The notes: a model not told the origin generated them from the sequence alone. Counted from the first letter of the stretch, positions 14,366 through 24,400 are shown. The stretch: 45,234 nucleotides of DNA from an uncultured Clostridia bacterium (GCA_947627045.1 CANQUM010000014.1:1-45234); one strand, 5' to 3'. Translations and numbers: made by a program.

Positions 14366-15226
14366 TTAATTCCCCTGCGATGTCGCTTCTGCCGTTTTCG
14401 GTATCGCCGAAAGTCCGCTAGTCGCATTGTGATATATAAGCGTTCCCTGATATGTTGGGGAAAGCTTTTTGATAACGGCATCAACATATCTTATCTTAAA
14501 CGAAAGGTCAACCGAGCTTCCTACTTCTATATCAAGCCTGCCGTCATATTTCATCTTGATGTTTGTCCGGTCTTTCAGATTAATAGTGTTCATTTTTGTC
14601 ATTCCGAGTGAATTTATCTCGCCTAAAATCTGATTTAAAATCGTTGTCTTCATACTATCCTTATCTTCAAAGGTCTTTCCTAAGTCCTTTACTTTTAAAT
14701 CCATTCCTGATACTGTTACCAAGCCGGCTTTTTTATCAAGAACGCCTGTCTCGACAATTCTTCCAGTGGTGCTTATAACACAGAAAGTTCCGTCATCATT
14801 TTGAATATTAGCCATAGGCACAGCTTGTACAGCAGTAAACTGCAATGTTGACGGCAGTTTTCTTTTTATAGTAATGTCCTCAAGGTAGGGGAACGAACTT
14901 AAAATATCAGATTTCATCTGGTTAGTATTGATCCTGAAAAGATTATCGTCGTCAGATAATCCGGCTATCTGAATTATCTGCTCATCTGTATAAAGGTCAG
15001 TTCCTTTAATATCGATCTTTTTTATATTAAAGAAAACAGTCAATGACAAAAAGATTAGCGCCATTATGATAAAAACAACGGCAATGAAATAATAAAGCGA
15101 CATATTTCTTCTCCGTTTTCTTCTCGACACTATAACCTTTTCGCCATTGATTATTTTGTACTGTTCATCTGACAGATTTGTTTTTTCAATATCCTTCATT
15201 TTAAACAGCCCCGATGTTAGGAGCAT
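14366..15226 (-). CDS. divIB: Cell division protein FtsQ/DivIB
   Basis: About 286 aa. A basic cytoplasmic N-terminus ending RRKRRRN precedes one membrane helix (about residues 44-66), then a POTRA domain (FNIKKIDIKGTDLYTDEQII, FPYLEDITIKRKLPSTLQF) and a variable C-terminus. It forms the DivIB-DivIC-FtsL septal complex that regulates septal PBP activity. The start is uncertain: the ATG at 15226 abuts AGGAGGT, while the ATG at 15199 has normal spacing only from a weak GGGG. It follows murA closely on the same strand. Confidence 0.9.
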   Translation of the reverse strand: MLLTSGLFKMKDIEKTNLSDEQYKIINGEKVIVSRRKRRRNMSLYYFIAVVFIIMALIFLSLTVFFNIKKIDIKGTDLYTDEQIIQIAGLSDDDNLFRINTNQMKSDILSSFPYLEDITIKRKLPSTLQFTAVQAVPMANIQNDDGTFCVISTTGRIVETGVLDKKAGLVTVSGMDLKVKDLGKTFEDKDSMKTTILNQILGEINSLGMTKMNTINLKDRTNIKMKYDGRLDIEVGSSVDLSFKIRYVDAVIKKLSPTYQGTLIYHNATSGLSAIPKTAEATSQGN

Positions 15227-15257
15227 ACCTCCTCTCGTCGTTTTTATATATCAAACG

Positions 15258-16511
15258 TCATACTCTTTTTATTTTTGCGCCGACAGATGAAAGACTTTTC
15301 TCAATCATCTCATAGCCTCTGTCAATTAAATGAATATCGCTTATTTCGGTCTTTCCCTCAGCGGCAAGTGCCAAAATCACAAGCGACGCTCCGCCGCGCA
15401 GATCTGTAGCCCTCACATTTGCACCGTAAAGACGCTTTACACCTTCTATAATAGCAACCTTACCCTCAGTTTTTATCTTAGCGCCCATTCTTACAAGCTC
15501 ATCAACCTGACGGTATCTGCTCTCGAAAATATTTTCAACAATAACGCTTGTTCCATTCGCCTTGCAAAGAGCTGCCATAGTTGTTGCCTGTGCATCGGTA
15601 GGAAAACCCGGATACGGCATTGTTCTTATTGTTTTTACCGCTTTAAGCCCATGCCTTGCATTGATGTAAACATTGTCGTTATAGGTATATACAGAACATC
15701 CCATCTGCTCAAAAACAGGAATAACAGCTTCTATATCGCTTGTTCTGACTTTTGTTATATTCAGCTCTCCTCCTGTTATCGCCGCAGCAGACATATATGT
15801 CGAAGTTACGATCCTGTCAGGCATAACAGTGTATTCACAGCCGTGAAGTTCTTTAACTCCCTCTATAACTATTGTACTTTCACCTGCGTTTGCGATCTTT
15901 GCGCCGCAGCGGTTCAGAAAGTTTGCCAAGTCATTTATTTCAGGTTCACGGGCAGCATTATGTATAACTGTTGTTCCTTTTGCTGTAGCTGCTGCCAGAA
16001 TAACATTTTCTGTCGCTCCTACCGACGGGAAAGAAAATGTTATATTGGTTCCTATCAATCCTCCGGGCACAGAACAATCTAAAACGCCGTGCTCTTCGTT
16101 TATCTGAACTCCCATTTTTTTGAGTGCGGAAATATGAATATCAATCGGACGGGGTCCAAGCTCACACCCTCCGGGAAAGGACAGCTTGCATTTTCCGAGT
16201 CTTCCTAAAATTGCCCCCAGAAAAACAATAGACGAGCGCATCTCTCTCATTAATTCATCAGGAACATCAAAATGAAGAAGTCCGTCTGTATTGACCACAA
16301 CGCTGTCTTCTTCACGTTTACAATCACATCCCAAGCAAGTTAAAATTCTGCACGCCGCAAAGACATCGCTCAGTCTCGGGCAATTATGTAACGCAGTTTC
16401 GCCTTTTGCCAGAACACAGCCTGCAAGCAAGGGCAGAGCGGCATTTTTCGCTCCGTGACAAACAAGCTCGCCTGTAAGTTTATTTTCGCCCTCAATAACC
16501 AGCCTTTGCAT
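15258..16511 (-). CDS. murA: UDP-N-acetylglucosamine 1-carboxyvinyltransferase MurA
   Basis: 417 aa, full length. The EPSP-synthase fold is evident, with K22-N23 in HGAKNAALPLL and the catalytic cysteine C116 in FPGGCELGPRPIDIH, which is the residue alkylated by fosfomycin; the enzyme therefore looks of the sensitive type. It adds enolpyruvate from PEP to UDP-GlcNAc, the first committed step of peptidoglycan synthesis, in the cytoplasm. AAAGGAGAG precedes the ATG. Its position between murG and divIB is common in Clostridia. Confidence 0.97.
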   Translation of the reverse strand: MQRLVIEGENKLTGELVCHGAKNAALPLLAGCVLAKGETALHNCPRLSDVFAACRILTCLGCDCKREEDSVVVNTDGLLHFDVPDELMREMRSSIVFLGAILGRLGKCKLSFPGGCELGPRPIDIHISALKKMGVQINEEHGVLDCSVPGGLIGTNITFSFPSVGATENVILAAATAKGTTVIHNAAREPEINDLANFLNRCGAKIANAGESTIVIEGVKELHGCEYTVMPDRIVTSTYMSAAAITGGELNITKVRTSDIEAVIPVFEQMGCSVYTYNDNVYINARHGLKAVKTIRTMPYPGFPTDAQATTMAALCKANGTSVIVENIFESRYRQVDELVRMGAKIKTEGKVAIIEGVKRLYGANVRATDLRGGASLVILALAAEGKTEISDIHLIDRGYEMIEKSLSSVGAKIKRV

Positions 16512-16621
16512 AAGCTTCTCTCCTTTTCAACAAATTCGCTTAACTCATATTATGCAAATTCTCTAAAGAGAGTTACTTATTTTGCAGGAATGCACCATTC
16601 TAAGGATTAACTGATAATGTT

Positions 16622-17746
16622 TTAATCAATAAGAGTTGACAAAACCCCGTATACCCGCTCGGGCGTATCGTTTATATAAAGCTCGGCTGCGTTTTCTGAC
16701 AACGTATCCAGCTTTTTTTTATTGTTATAAAATTCTTCTATCTTATTTATAAGCCATTCGGCAGAGAAATCCTTTTGTTCAATACAAATTCCTGCCCCTG
16801 CCTTATCAAGAACCATTCCGTTATAATACTGATGATTTTCAGCAACATTCGGCGACGGAATAAGTATAGAACCTCTGCCTATAGCTTCAAGCTCGGTAAG
16901 AGAATTAGCTCCGCAACGGCTTATAACAAGGTCTGCCGCCGCCATACAAACAGGCATATCAACGTATTCCGAAATACTTATTCTTCTATCGCTCAAATCA
17001 ATACCGTTCGCCTTGAGAGTATCGGGATAATCCTTATATCCCTTATATTTTCCATACGAATGTATATGATTTATTTTTATATCGTTTTCCTGATACCACT
17101 TAAAAAGTTCTGCAACGGCATCGTTTATCACTCTTGCTCCGAGACTTCCGCCTGTGGATAAAATGCAGATCTCATCTTGAGGCAACCCTAATTTTTCTCT
17201 TGCCTGCTGCTTTGAAATTCTGCCGAATCCCTTTCTCACAGGCAGTCCTGTTACCGTGCATTTTACGCTCTTGTCTAAATACTTTTCGGTTTCCTTAACA
17301 GTAAGCATAACCCTGTCAACATACTTCGACAAGATTTTCGTGGTAACGCCCGGAAAAGCATTAGCCTCGTGAATTGCAGTCTTAATACCCATTTTAGCCG
17401 CAGCTCTAACAATAGGACCCGAAACATATCCTCCCGTTCCTATTACAATATCGGGATCAAATTCCTTTATTATCTGCCTTGATCGGCGTCCCGACAAAGC
17501 AAGATAACTTATTGCTTTTATGTTTCTCTTGATGTTTTCAAAACTTATCTTTCGCTGAAATCCCTTTATTTTTATCGGCTTGAAGTCATACCCTTCACTA
17601 GGAATAATAGACGCCTCCAGTCCGTCGGGAGTTCCTGCAAAGCAAAACTTTGCATCGGGATGTTTTTCTTTTATTATTTCGGCAATCGCCAGTGCAGGAT
17701 TAATGTGTCCTGCCGTTCCTCCTCCTGCTAATAAAACTCTAAGCAT
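16622..17746 (-). CDS. murG: MurG, lipid II-forming GlcNAc transferase
   Basis: About 374 aa. The GT28 features are clear: MLRVLLAGGGTAGHINPALA at the start, GTGGYVSGPIVRAAAKMGIK, and the C-terminal donor-binding segment ISRCGANSLTELEAIGRGSI, PSPNVAENHQYYNG. It transfers GlcNAc from UDP-GlcNAc to lipid I at the inner face of the membrane. ATG at 17746 matches the family start; an in-frame ATG at 17758 is almost touching the AAGGAG and is less likely. It follows ftsW/spoVE by about 50 nt. Confidence 0.95.
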   Translation of the reverse strand: MLRVLLAGGGTAGHINPALAIAEIIKEKHPDAKFCFAGTPDGLEASIIPSEGYDFKPIKIKGFQRKISFENIKRNIKAISYLALSGRRSRQIIKEFDPDIVIGTGGYVSGPIVRAAAKMGIKTAIHEANAFPGVTTKILSKYVDRVMLTVKETEKYLDKSVKCTVTGLPVRKGFGRISKQQAREKLGLPQDEICILSTGGSLGARVINDAVAELFKWYQENDIKINHIHSYGKYKGYKDYPDTLKANGIDLSDRRISISEYVDMPVCMAAADLVISRCGANSLTELEAIGRGSILIPSPNVAENHQYYNGMVLDKAGAGICIEQKDFSAEWLINKIEEFYNNKKKLDTLSENAAELYINDTPERVYGVLSTLID

Positions 17747-17795
17747 AGATATAATCATACTCCTTGCAGAGCATTTCCTCCTTCCGTTTTAGCTG

Positions 17796-19022
17796 TCATT
17801 CCATAGTTTTAGATTGTCTCGAAACAGAAAGTACCATTCCCATTTCTATAAGCTGAATCATAAGCGCTGTTCCTCCGTAACTAAAAAACGGAAGGGAAAT
17901 TCCCGTATTCGGGAAAGAATTTGTAGCAACAGCAATATTCAAAAGTGCCTGAAGTCCTATCTGAATAGTTACGCCCGCGGAAAGAATCATTCCGAATTTA
18001 TCGGGGGAGTTTGCAGCAATATAGAAGCCTCTGAATACAAACAGTGCAAACAGCAGCATAACTATAATTGCGCCTATAAGACCCAGCTCCTCGCAGATTA
18101 TAGAGAAAACAAAGTCGTTCTGAGATTCAGAGAGATATAAGAACTTCTGCTTTGATTCGCCGAAGCCAAGACCGAAAACACCGCCCGAACCGATAGCCAG
18201 CAGCGACTGCCATGTCTGATATGTAGAACCCTTAATATCAGATGCAGGATCTCTCCACGACTGTATACGGTCAGAGATGTAGCCTAAATTTCCTTCGGTT
18301 ATTGATTTTAAAAGCAAGAACAATACTCCTGCTCCTGCACAAATGCCTACAAAAGCCCAGAAATTTTTTCTCGGAACTCCTCCTGCGAACATAAGTGCCA
18401 GTCCTATCATTCCGACTATTAAAACTCCGGACATATGCCTCTGCAATACCAAAACCATAGCACAAAGAGCTATAATAATTGCAAAGGGAACTATTCCATA
18501 GGTCCACTTTTTTGTAAACTTACTGTAGTTCATTGAAATTATATATGCAAATATGATTATAATTGCGACCTTTAAAAGCTCCGACGGCTGAAATTCAATA
18601 CCTATTGTTATCCAACGTCTGGCGCCTGCAACCTCACGGCCTTTAAACGCTGTTAATAAATTAAGAATCCATGTAAATATAAAAAACATATAAGCGAGCT
18701 TTGTATTCTGATACATATGATAATCCAAGTGCGTAACAAAATACATTAAAGCAACACCAATAACAGCGGCTACTATCTGCTTTTTTGCATAGTAATAACC
18801 GTCTCCGTAATCTTTAAGCCCCCAAGCGTAGCTGGCAGAGAACATCATAACGATCCCGAGAATCAGTAATGTAAATACTATTATCAGGAAAGGTCTGTCC
18901 ATATCTGATTTTATCCATCTTATGTTCCATCTTTTTCTAGTTACCGAAGCCGGAGCCTGTGCAGGATCGTATCTATCAGCTTTAGCCCTGCGTACAAACG
19001 GATTCCCGGAATTTATCTGCAA
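17796..19022 (-). CDS. SEDS glycosyltransferase FtsW/SpoVE
   Basis: 408 aa. A ~45-residue cytoplasmic N-terminus precedes about ten membrane helices. SEDS signatures are FSASYAW, GARRWITIGIEFQPSELLKV, and the C-terminal FPNTGISLPFFSYGGTALM. With its cognate class B PBP it polymerises lipid II into septal or spore peptidoglycan. FtsW and SpoVE cannot be separated by reading alone. The TTG start at 19022 has GGAGAG 4-10 nt upstream and no better ATG before the first helix. murD and mraY, expected next to this gene, are absent. Confidence 0.93.
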   Translation of the reverse strand: MQINSGNPFVRRAKADRYDPAQAPASVTRKRWNIRWIKSDMDRPFLIIVFTLLILGIVMMFSASYAWGLKDYGDGYYYAKKQIVAAVIGVALMYFVTHLDYHMYQNTKLAYMFFIFTWILNLLTAFKGREVAGARRWITIGIEFQPSELLKVAIIIIFAYIISMNYSKFTKKWTYGIVPFAIIIALCAMVLVLQRHMSGVLIVGMIGLALMFAGGVPRKNFWAFVGICAGAGVLFLLLKSITEGNLGYISDRIQSWRDPASDIKGSTYQTWQSLLAIGSGGVFGLGFGESKQKFLYLSESQNDFVFSIICEELGLIGAIIVMLLFALFVFRGFYIAANSPDKFGMILSAGVTIQIGLQALLNIAVATNSFPNTGISLPFFSYGGTALMIQLIEMGMVLSVSRQSKTME

Positions 19023-19051
19023 TGCTCTCTCTCCTTTCCTGAATTTTGTTT

Positions 19052-20410
19052 TTATTTTAATTCCTCAATTATACTTTCAAACTTCATTGCACGGCTTGCC
19101 TTAAATAAAACTGCGTCGCCTTCTTTAATAATTGATTTGAGAAAGCGTGAAAGTTCCTCCTTAGAGTCAAATATCATAGCTTTATCCTGAGCAAATCCCT
19201 TTTTCACCGCACCGCTGATATAGTACTTCGACATTTCGCCATAACAAAGAAGCAAATCTATACCCTCGCCGCAAACAGCTTCTCCTACCGCCTTGTGCAG
19301 TTCCCTTGAAAGCTGTCCCAGCTCAAGCATATCTCCGAGTACAGCTATTTTTCTGCCCTGTGTATCTATCTGCGAAAGCATATGCAGTGCCGATTTTGCC
19401 GAATCGGGAGAGGAATTATAACAGTCGGCAATTATTTTCACGCCGTTAATATCGCTTAACTTTTGACGAATCCCATCAGGTGTAAATTCTCCGATAGCGT
19501 CAATCATATCCTTTGGGCTTATTTCATATTCCCGACCGACGCAGAAAGCGGCAAGCGCATTTTTTACATTGTGTTCGCCAAGACAGTTTATGACCGCTTT
19601 ATGTGATTTCCCATCGCTGTTTATGTTAAACTCTATTTTGTCAGACTTGGTTTGAATATCGCTTGCATAAACGTCGGCTGACGTGTCAGAAACCGAATAA
19701 TAAACTATTTTTCTGTTTTCTATGTTCCCAATATCCTTCAAGAACTTATCGTCTTTAGATAAAATCAATGGAGCGTTTTCATCTGCACCGTCTAAGATTT
19801 CCATTTTAGCCTTTAAAATATTTTCCTGTGAACCAAGATTTTCAATATGTGAATATCCGATATTAGTTATTAGACATAGGCTGGGCTTGGCAATCAGTGA
19901 AAGCCTTGAGATCTCGCCGAAATTAGACATTCCCATTTCTATAACCGCAGCCTCATGCTCTTTTGTCAGATTAAACAACGTCATAGGAAGCCCTATCTCA
20001 TTGTTGAAATTCTTTTCAGTTTTTAATGTTTTGTACTTCTTTGACATAACAAGAGATACAAACTCTTTTGTGGTTGTCTTTCCTACGCTTCCTGTTATGC
20101 CAACAAGCCTAATGTTGAATTTGTCTCTGTAATATCCTGCAATTTCCAAAAGTGCTGCTTGAGTTGAATCAACTATTATACATTTAGCGCCCTCAATCGC
20201 GCGTTCTGTTATAACTGCAGCCGCACCAAGTTCCATTGCCTTTTCAGCGAAATTATGTCCGTCGAAGTTTTTTCCTTTAAGCGCAACAAACACCGCACCC
20301 TTTTCTATGGTTCTGGTGTCTGTTGAGATCGATGAAACCTCAATGTCTCCGGGATAGCCGAAGCTGCCCCTGACTGCTGTCACTATCTCGCTTAATAAAA
20401 GTCTCTCCAT
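19052..20410 (-). CDS. murF: UDP-MurNAc-tripeptide D-Ala-D-Ala ligase MurF
   Basis: 452 aa. The Mur ligase P-loop is GITGSVGKTTTKE at 104-116. The N-terminal domain has STDTRTIEKGAVFVALKG, as in MurE/MurF, and the middle has NFNNEIGLPMTLF and VIEMGMSNFGEI, distinctive for MurF. It joins D-Ala-D-Ala to the stem tripeptide using ATP in the cytoplasm. ATG at 20410. It follows murE by about 60 nt. The usual next gene mraY is missing; ftsW/spoVE follows instead. Confidence 0.97.
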   Translation of the reverse strand: MERLLLSEIVTAVRGSFGYPGDIEVSSISTDTRTIEKGAVFVALKGKNFDGHNFAEKAMELGAAAVITERAIEGAKCIIVDSTQAALLEIAGYYRDKFNIRLVGITGSVGKTTTKEFVSLVMSKKYKTLKTEKNFNNEIGLPMTLFNLTKEHEAAVIEMGMSNFGEISRLSLIAKPSLCLITNIGYSHIENLGSQENILKAKMEILDGADENAPLILSKDDKFLKDIGNIENRKIVYYSVSDTSADVYASDIQTKSDKIEFNINSDGKSHKAVINCLGEHNVKNALAAFCVGREYEISPKDMIDAIGEFTPDGIRQKLSDINGVKIIADCYNSSPDSAKSALHMLSQIDTQGRKIAVLGDMLELGQLSRELHKAVGEAVCGEGIDLLLCYGEMSKYYISGAVKKGFAQDKAMIFDSKEELSRFLKSIIKEGDAVLFKASRAMKFESIIEELK

Positions 20411-20471
20411 AATATTTTTTACCTTTTCCTAATCTATAATAGTTATTTAAAATACGTTTATTGCTGTGTTT

Positions 20472-21908
20472 TTAATTAAGCTCCGCTAAAGCATCTGCAA
20501 CTACTTCTCTTTCATCGAGATGTATTTTAACACCGCCCGGAAGTATCTGATAATCCTCATGCCCCTTTCCCGCAAGAACGATAACATCATTTTTCTGTGC
20601 ATTTTTAACAGCCCAATGAATTGCTTCTATTCTATCTGTTATTGTAACATAAGGCACATTCTTTCCTTCAAGACCTGTCAAAATATCTTTTATAATATCA
20701 TCGGGGTCCTCGTCGCGAGGGTTATCTGACGTAACGATAAGAAAATCAGCGTACTCGGCTGCGGCTCTTGCCATAAGCGGCCGCTTTTTTTTATCTCTGT
20801 TTCCTCCGCATCCAAAAAGACATACCACTCTTCCCTGTGAACTGCTTTTTATGGCTTTCAGAATATTTTCAACAGCGTCCGGCGTGTGTGCATAATCGCA
20901 TATTACGGTAAAATCTCTATTGGTAGGAACAACCTCTGCTCTGCCCCGAACGCCTGATGTTTTTTCAATTAGGTTTATAACCTTATCAGTATCGTATCCA
21001 AGTAAAACCATACACCCGATAGCCGCAAGAGAATTTGAAACATTGAAATGTCCGGGCATATTGAATTTAACCGGTATAGATTTATCCACGCCTCTGAATG
21101 TATATTCTACACCGCTTGCCGAAAGCTGTATATCATAAGCATTGAAATCCGCTTTTTCAGTTGTAGAAAACGAATACTTTTCACAATCGATTTCGCTTAA
21201 ATATCTTTTTCCACTTTCGTCGTCAATGTTTATCAATGCCTTATCGCACATTGAAAAAAGCAGCTTCTTTGCCCTATAATAGTTTTCCATAGTTCCGTGT
21301 ACGTCTAAATGGTCCTGCGTAAGATTTGTAAATAATGCAATATCAAAGCGGAGAGGCCCTACTCTTTTTTGTTCAAGAGCCTGAGATGAAACCTCCATAA
21401 CCGTGTATTCGCATTTCTCCTCGACCATCTGTGCCAAAAGCTCATACAAATCATAAGGCTCTGGAGTCGTTCTTTCTGTATGCAGAATTTTATCTCCTAT
21501 TTCGTTCTGACAAGTACCTATAAGCCCTACCTTTGCTCCAAGCTGTGTCAGCACCTTCTTTATTACCGTAGTAATGGTAGTTTTTCCGTTAGTTCCTGTA
21601 ACTCCGATAAGTTTCAGCTTTTTCTGGGGATCTGAAAACCACCTTGCACACAAGGAAGGATAGATCTCTCTTGAATCAGGAACGATTATTTGGCTTTTAA
21701 GTCCTAAATCTCTTTGAACAACAACACAGGCAGCGCCCTTTTCAAGCATTTGCTCTGCAACGCTGTGTCCGTCGAATGTATTTCCTTTGATACAGACGAA
21801 CATTGCCCCTTTTTTGAAATCCTTTCTGTTATCCGATGTGATGTCAGTGATCTCAATATTTTCAAGAGCAGTTTCTGCCAAACCGTCAATCAAATCATAC
21901 AACTTCAT
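20472..21908 (-). CDS. murE: UDP-MurNAc-dipeptide 2,6-diaminopimelate ligase MurE
   Basis: 478 aa. P-loop GVTGTNGKTT at about 102-111; substrate-site segments HTERTTPEPYDLY and MEVSSQALEQKRV; and the DNPRDEDP motif in the C-terminal domain, which in known MurE enzymes recognises meso-diaminopimelate rather than lysine. The peptidoglycan is therefore predicted to be of the mDAP type. AAGGAG lies 9 nt before the ATG. It lies between the PBP gene and murF, the standard dcw order. Confidence 0.97.
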   Translation of the reverse strand: MKLYDLIDGLAETALENIEITDITSDNRKDFKKGAMFVCIKGNTFDGHSVAEQMLEKGAACVVVQRDLGLKSQIIVPDSREIYPSLCARWFSDPQKKLKLIGVTGTNGKTTITTVIKKVLTQLGAKVGLIGTCQNEIGDKILHTERTTPEPYDLYELLAQMVEEKCEYTVMEVSSQALEQKRVGPLRFDIALFTNLTQDHLDVHGTMENYYRAKKLLFSMCDKALINIDDESGKRYLSEIDCEKYSFSTTEKADFNAYDIQLSASGVEYTFRGVDKSIPVKFNMPGHFNVSNSLAAIGCMVLLGYDTDKVINLIEKTSGVRGRAEVVPTNRDFTVICDYAHTPDAVENILKAIKSSSQGRVVCLFGCGGNRDKKKRPLMARAAAEYADFLIVTSDNPRDEDPDDIIKDILTGLEGKNVPYVTITDRIEAIHWAVKNAQKNDVIVLAGKGHEDYQILPGGVKIHLDEREVVADALAELN

Positions 21909-21958
21909 ATTTTTATTCTCCTTTTAAGAATACATAGCACACTAACATAAATTATTAA

Positions 21959-24196
21959 CTACTGCGAACCTGCCTGTTCAACTGCAAATGTTACTGATAC
22001 AATTGTTCCGACAGGAACTTTTGTACCCGAAGCGTAACTTTGATCCGTTCCGGCAACTGCGCCGACTTCATCAATAGCATTACCTTGAGCATTGAGATTA
22101 AGACCTACACTTTCAAGCCTGCTTTCCGCCTCGCTGACGGTAAGCCCTTTAATACTCGGAACAGTTACGGTTTTAGCTTTATAATTATTTTCTGTATACA
22201 GATACATAGTTCCGCCGTGCTGCATTGAACCGCTGACAGGGGATTGTGCAATTACCGTACTGCCCTTGCCCACGACCTCATAATTAAGTCCCAGACCTTT
22301 AATAGTTTTCTTGGCGTCTGATAACTTCGTATCAAGTACATTCGGAACCGAAACAGGAACCTGTTCCATCTGCTCTTCTGTATACTCAGGAAAATAGCCA
22401 AGATATGGCAGTACATCGCTTAAGACCTGAACGCAAACCGGCGCTGCAACAAGACTTCCGTAATAGTTTCCGCCTGTTGGGTGATCCACCATAACAAGCA
22501 TAATCAGTTCAGGATCATCGGCAGGATAGAACGCACAATATGAAGCTACATATGTATTACCTGATACGTCCTCATCTATTTTCTGTGATGTTCCTGATTT
22601 TCCGCCTATTCGGTAACCCTTTATGTACGCATTTGAGCCCTGCTCTGTATTTACGACATTCTCTAAAACCTTTCTCATTGTCTTAGACGTTTTTTCTGAA
22701 ATGACCTGTCTTTTCTGTACAGGTGTTATATCCTTAACGAGGTTTCCCGAAGAATCGATTATTTTATCAACTACCTGAGGAGTCATTAAATACCCGCCGT
22801 TTACAACCGCCGAGTACGCCGTTATCATCTGAATAGGAGTAACCTTATTGGTCTGCCCGAACGAGCTTGACGCTAATTCAACTATTCCCAGAGTATCATT
22901 TGTAATATGAATACTTTCCGACTCGGACGGCAAATCTATACCCGTGAGTTCGGTAAAGCCGTATGCTTTAAAATACTTATAAAATTTCGCTGCGCCGAGT
23001 GCCTGACCTATCTGTATAAACGCAGGGTTGCAGGAATGTACCATTGCCGTAGCAAAATCCTGAGAACCATGACTTGTAAACGACCAGCAGTGGAAGGTTC
23101 TGTCCTCAACCTGAATTTGAGTGTTGCAGGAAAAAGTCTGAGTAAGATTGATAACGTCAGCGTCAAGAGCCGAAGAACCCGTTACGACCTTAAATACTGA
23201 ACCCGGAAAATAAAGCTCTGAAATAGCTTTGTTTTTCCATTGAAGTGCCCACGCATCCGATTGTACTTTTGCATATTTTTTGCTGTCCTTTTTAAGTTTG
23301 GACAATTTCTTTAATGTATCCTCATCGGTAATCTCGGAAGGATTGTTCGGGTCATAGCTTGGGCTTGTAGCCATTGCAAGAACAGCACCTGTTTTCGGAT
23401 TCATAATTATTCCGCAGGCTCTGTCGGTAGGCATATTTTTTGCAACCGCTTCTTTTAGCGCTTTCTCAAGGTAGTACTGAATGTTCACATCCATATTAAG
23501 TACCAGAGAATCGCCGTCCTGAGCGTCATAATTCTGCTTATATCTGTAAGGTATTTCAGTTCCGTCGGCTGCCTTTGCTGTTACAACTCTACCGTCAACA
23601 CCTGCCAGATAGTCGTCATAATACTGTTCAAGTCCGTATATTCCGTAACCGTCATAATGCAAATGCCCTATAACATTAGAAGCAAGCTCATTCTGAGGAT
23701 AAAACCTCTTTGTTGTCGGTGTCAGACCTATAGCGTCCAGTCCGATTTCAGTTTTGTATGCAGTGATTTTGTCTGCAACCGTTTTTTCGACATTTTTTTT
23801 GATTATTTGATACATATTATCCTGCTGGCAGAGTTTTAGAATTTTATCCTGTTTAATATCTAAAATCTCAGACAGCTTTGCTGTTATCTCATTTAAGTCA
23901 GCCTCAGGATCGTCCTCAGCTAAGTAATCTTTCAGCATCTGAGGGTCAACATAAACAGTGTAAACAGACGCACTTCTTGCAAATGCCTGCATATTTCTGT
24001 CATATATAGAACCTCGATTTGCTGTAATAACAGTGCTCTGAAGTTGCTGCGAGGAGGCAAGTTTCTGATATTTATCAGACTCTGTAACCGAAATGTGAAA
24101 CATATTAATCAGTATCCATATCATAAACACAAGTATTCCGAGTGCTATCCAGATATTAAGCCTTCGTTTCATAAGTCCTGTAGGTCTTTCGTCCAT
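21959..24196 (-). CDS. Class B penicillin-binding protein with two PASTA domains, SpoVD/FtsI type
   Basis: 745 aa. ATG at 24196 is used because GGGAGGAGG lies 6 nt before it. One N-terminal membrane helix (about 13-33) precedes the dimerisation domain with RGSIYDRN. The transpeptidase motifs are S333-V-F-K336 (in PGSVFK), S388-C-N390 and K533-S-G-T536; all are present. Two PASTA domains end the protein (about 610-675 and 676-745). It crosslinks septal or spore peptidoglycan with the SEDS partner encoded downstream. PASTA plus position beside murE suits SpoVD, but it may be the only division PBP of the cluster. Confidence 0.95.
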   Translation of the reverse strand: MDERPTGLMKRRLNIWIALGILVFMIWILINMFHISVTESDKYQKLASSQQLQSTVITANRGSIYDRNMQAFARSASVYTVYVDPQMLKDYLAEDDPEADLNEITAKLSEILDIKQDKILKLCQQDNMYQIIKKNVEKTVADKITAYKTEIGLDAIGLTPTTKRFYPQNELASNVIGHLHYDGYGIYGLEQYYDDYLAGVDGRVVTAKAADGTEIPYRYKQNYDAQDGDSLVLNMDVNIQYYLEKALKEAVAKNMPTDRACGIIMNPKTGAVLAMATSPSYDPNNPSEITDEDTLKKLSKLKKDSKKYAKVQSDAWALQWKNKAISELYFPGSVFKVVTGSSALDADVINLTQTFSCNTQIQVEDRTFHCWSFTSHGSQDFATAMVHSCNPAFIQIGQALGAAKFYKYFKAYGFTELTGIDLPSESESIHITNDTLGIVELASSSFGQTNKVTPIQMITAYSAVVNGGYLMTPQVVDKIIDSSGNLVKDITPVQKRQVISEKTSKTMRKVLENVVNTEQGSNAYIKGYRIGGKSGTSQKIDEDVSGNTYVASYCAFYPADDPELIMLVMVDHPTGGNYYGSLVAAPVCVQVLSDVLPYLGYFPEYTEEQMEQVPVSVPNVLDTKLSDAKKTIKGLGLNYEVVGKGSTVIAQSPVSGSMQHGGTMYLYTENNYKAKTVTVPSIKGLTVSEAESRLESVGLNLNAQGNAIDEVGAVAGTDQSYASGTKVPVGTIVSVTFAVEQAGSQ

Positions 24197-24243
24197 AATC
24201 AGCCTCCTCCCATAAAAATCATTCAACTTTTATAATTAAATGT

Positions 24244-24273
24244 TATATACCATTTTTCTTGATGATTTGTCAG
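24244..24273 (-). promoter_or_regulatory. Candidate promoter of the PBP gene
   Basis: Minus strand CTGACA (24273-24268), 18-bp spacer, TATATA (24249-24244). Together with the terminator just upstream it suggests the PBP-murE part of the cluster can be transcribed apart from mraZ-rsmH-ftsL. Confidence 0.55.
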
Positions 24274-24345
24274 AATTTAATCTTTTTCTAAGATCATCTT
24301 TTATATTTTTCCTGTTTTACCAAAATATTTAAAATTCCATATAAG

Positions 24346-24400
24346 TATAAAAAAGCTAAGTTTAAAACTTCCGCCAAGAAGTATAAGCTTAACTTTTTAC
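24346..24400 (-). terminator. Long imperfect hairpin with T run after the ftsL-like gene
   Basis: On the minus strand, a ~21-nt arm beginning AAAAAGTTAAGC pairs imperfectly with an arm ending AACTTAGCTTTTTT. It lies 18 nt after the ftsL-like stop codon, inside the cluster. Confidence 0.6.

Noticed and set aside
15330-16082. 250-aa ORF opposite murA
   Set aside because: It lies wholly antisense to a clear, full-length murA and its Cys/Tyr/Ser-rich composition is typical of a shadow frame.
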